Part shown: positions 21,118 to 21,134 of the stretch, in pieces
Numbering within the stretch: position 1 is the first letter of the stretch
Layout of the letters: each line of letters starts with the position of its first letter
NCBI GenBank assembly: GCA_000402355.1
Contig: AQRS01000034.1
Location: 17,646 to 38,779, forward strand
Origin: Candidatus Iainarchaeum andersonii SCGC AAA011-E11
Lineage (GTDB): Archaea > Iainarchaeota > Iainarchaeia > Iainarchaeales > Iainarchaeaceae
Length of the DNA: 21,134 bases
Direction: 5' to 3'
The notes under the pieces: model-generated
What the model saw: the letters and a program-made list of their open reading frames with translations, nothing else
What the model was told of the DNA's origin: nothing
The model's database searches: none
Made by a program: the position numbers and the translations under genes

Positions 21118-21134
21118 AGCTATCGAAAGACATT

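Noticed and set aside
20986..21134. tRNA or known ncRNA at the window end
   Set aside because: No cloverleaf with anticodon and T-arm could be drawn; the helices are independent hairpins.

Overview
The window looks like a chromosomal segment of an archaeon, most likely of a DPANN-type lineage; this is inferred from gene content, not proven. Archaeal signs are a CPSF/aRNase-type beta-CASP nuclease with all its motifs, a stand-alone beta subunit of ADP-forming acyl-CoA synthetase, a DUF2683-type antitoxin, PIN, RelE and AbiE modules, and AT-rich TATA-like boxes repeatedly placed 25-29 nt before start codons, which suggests leaderless transcripts. Genes are tightly packed with 1-8 nt overlaps.

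Layout: (1) 1-3660 is the 3' part of a very large secreted surface protein (FN3-like, Cys-rich, LamG-like and CBM-like modules). (2) 3681-7024 is a toxin-antitoxin island: an antitoxin relic, DUF2683/RelE, a mini-antitoxin with a PIN toxin carrying a 5' frameshift, RHH/MazF, and AbiEi/AbiEii. (3) 7114-12100 is a one-strand operon of six paralogous winged-helix proteins. They share a near-invariant DNA-recognition helix and have diverged C-terminal domains that I cannot assign. The first has a duplicated C-terminal domain and the sixth is truncated. (4) 12071-13165 is an IS630-like transposase that abuts the truncated paralog on one side and a subtilase gene on the other. (5) 17123-13162 (minus) is a three-gene operon: a winged-helix protein, a membrane-anchored beta-helix protein and a membrane-anchored subtilisin-like protease whose anchor and catalytic part lie in different frames, separated at an A8 run. 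(6) 17278-19609 holds two more toxin-antitoxin pairs (UPF0175-like/DUF3368 PIN; AbrB/PIN), an orphan mini-antitoxin-like ORF and the acyl-CoA synthetase beta subunit. (7) 19673-20941 is a housekeeping beta-CASP RNase, followed by about 180 bp of tandem hairpins.

Functionally, two stretches look adaptive: the dense toxin-antitoxin and phage-defence-like cluster with decaying copies, and the coupled paralogous regulator array, which is the best candidate here for an undescribed system. The membrane-anchored protease and beta-helix proteins, with the large adhesin-like protein, point to investment in the cell surface. No tRNA, rRNA or CRISPR array was recognised. All family assignments come from reading motifs; no database search was run.
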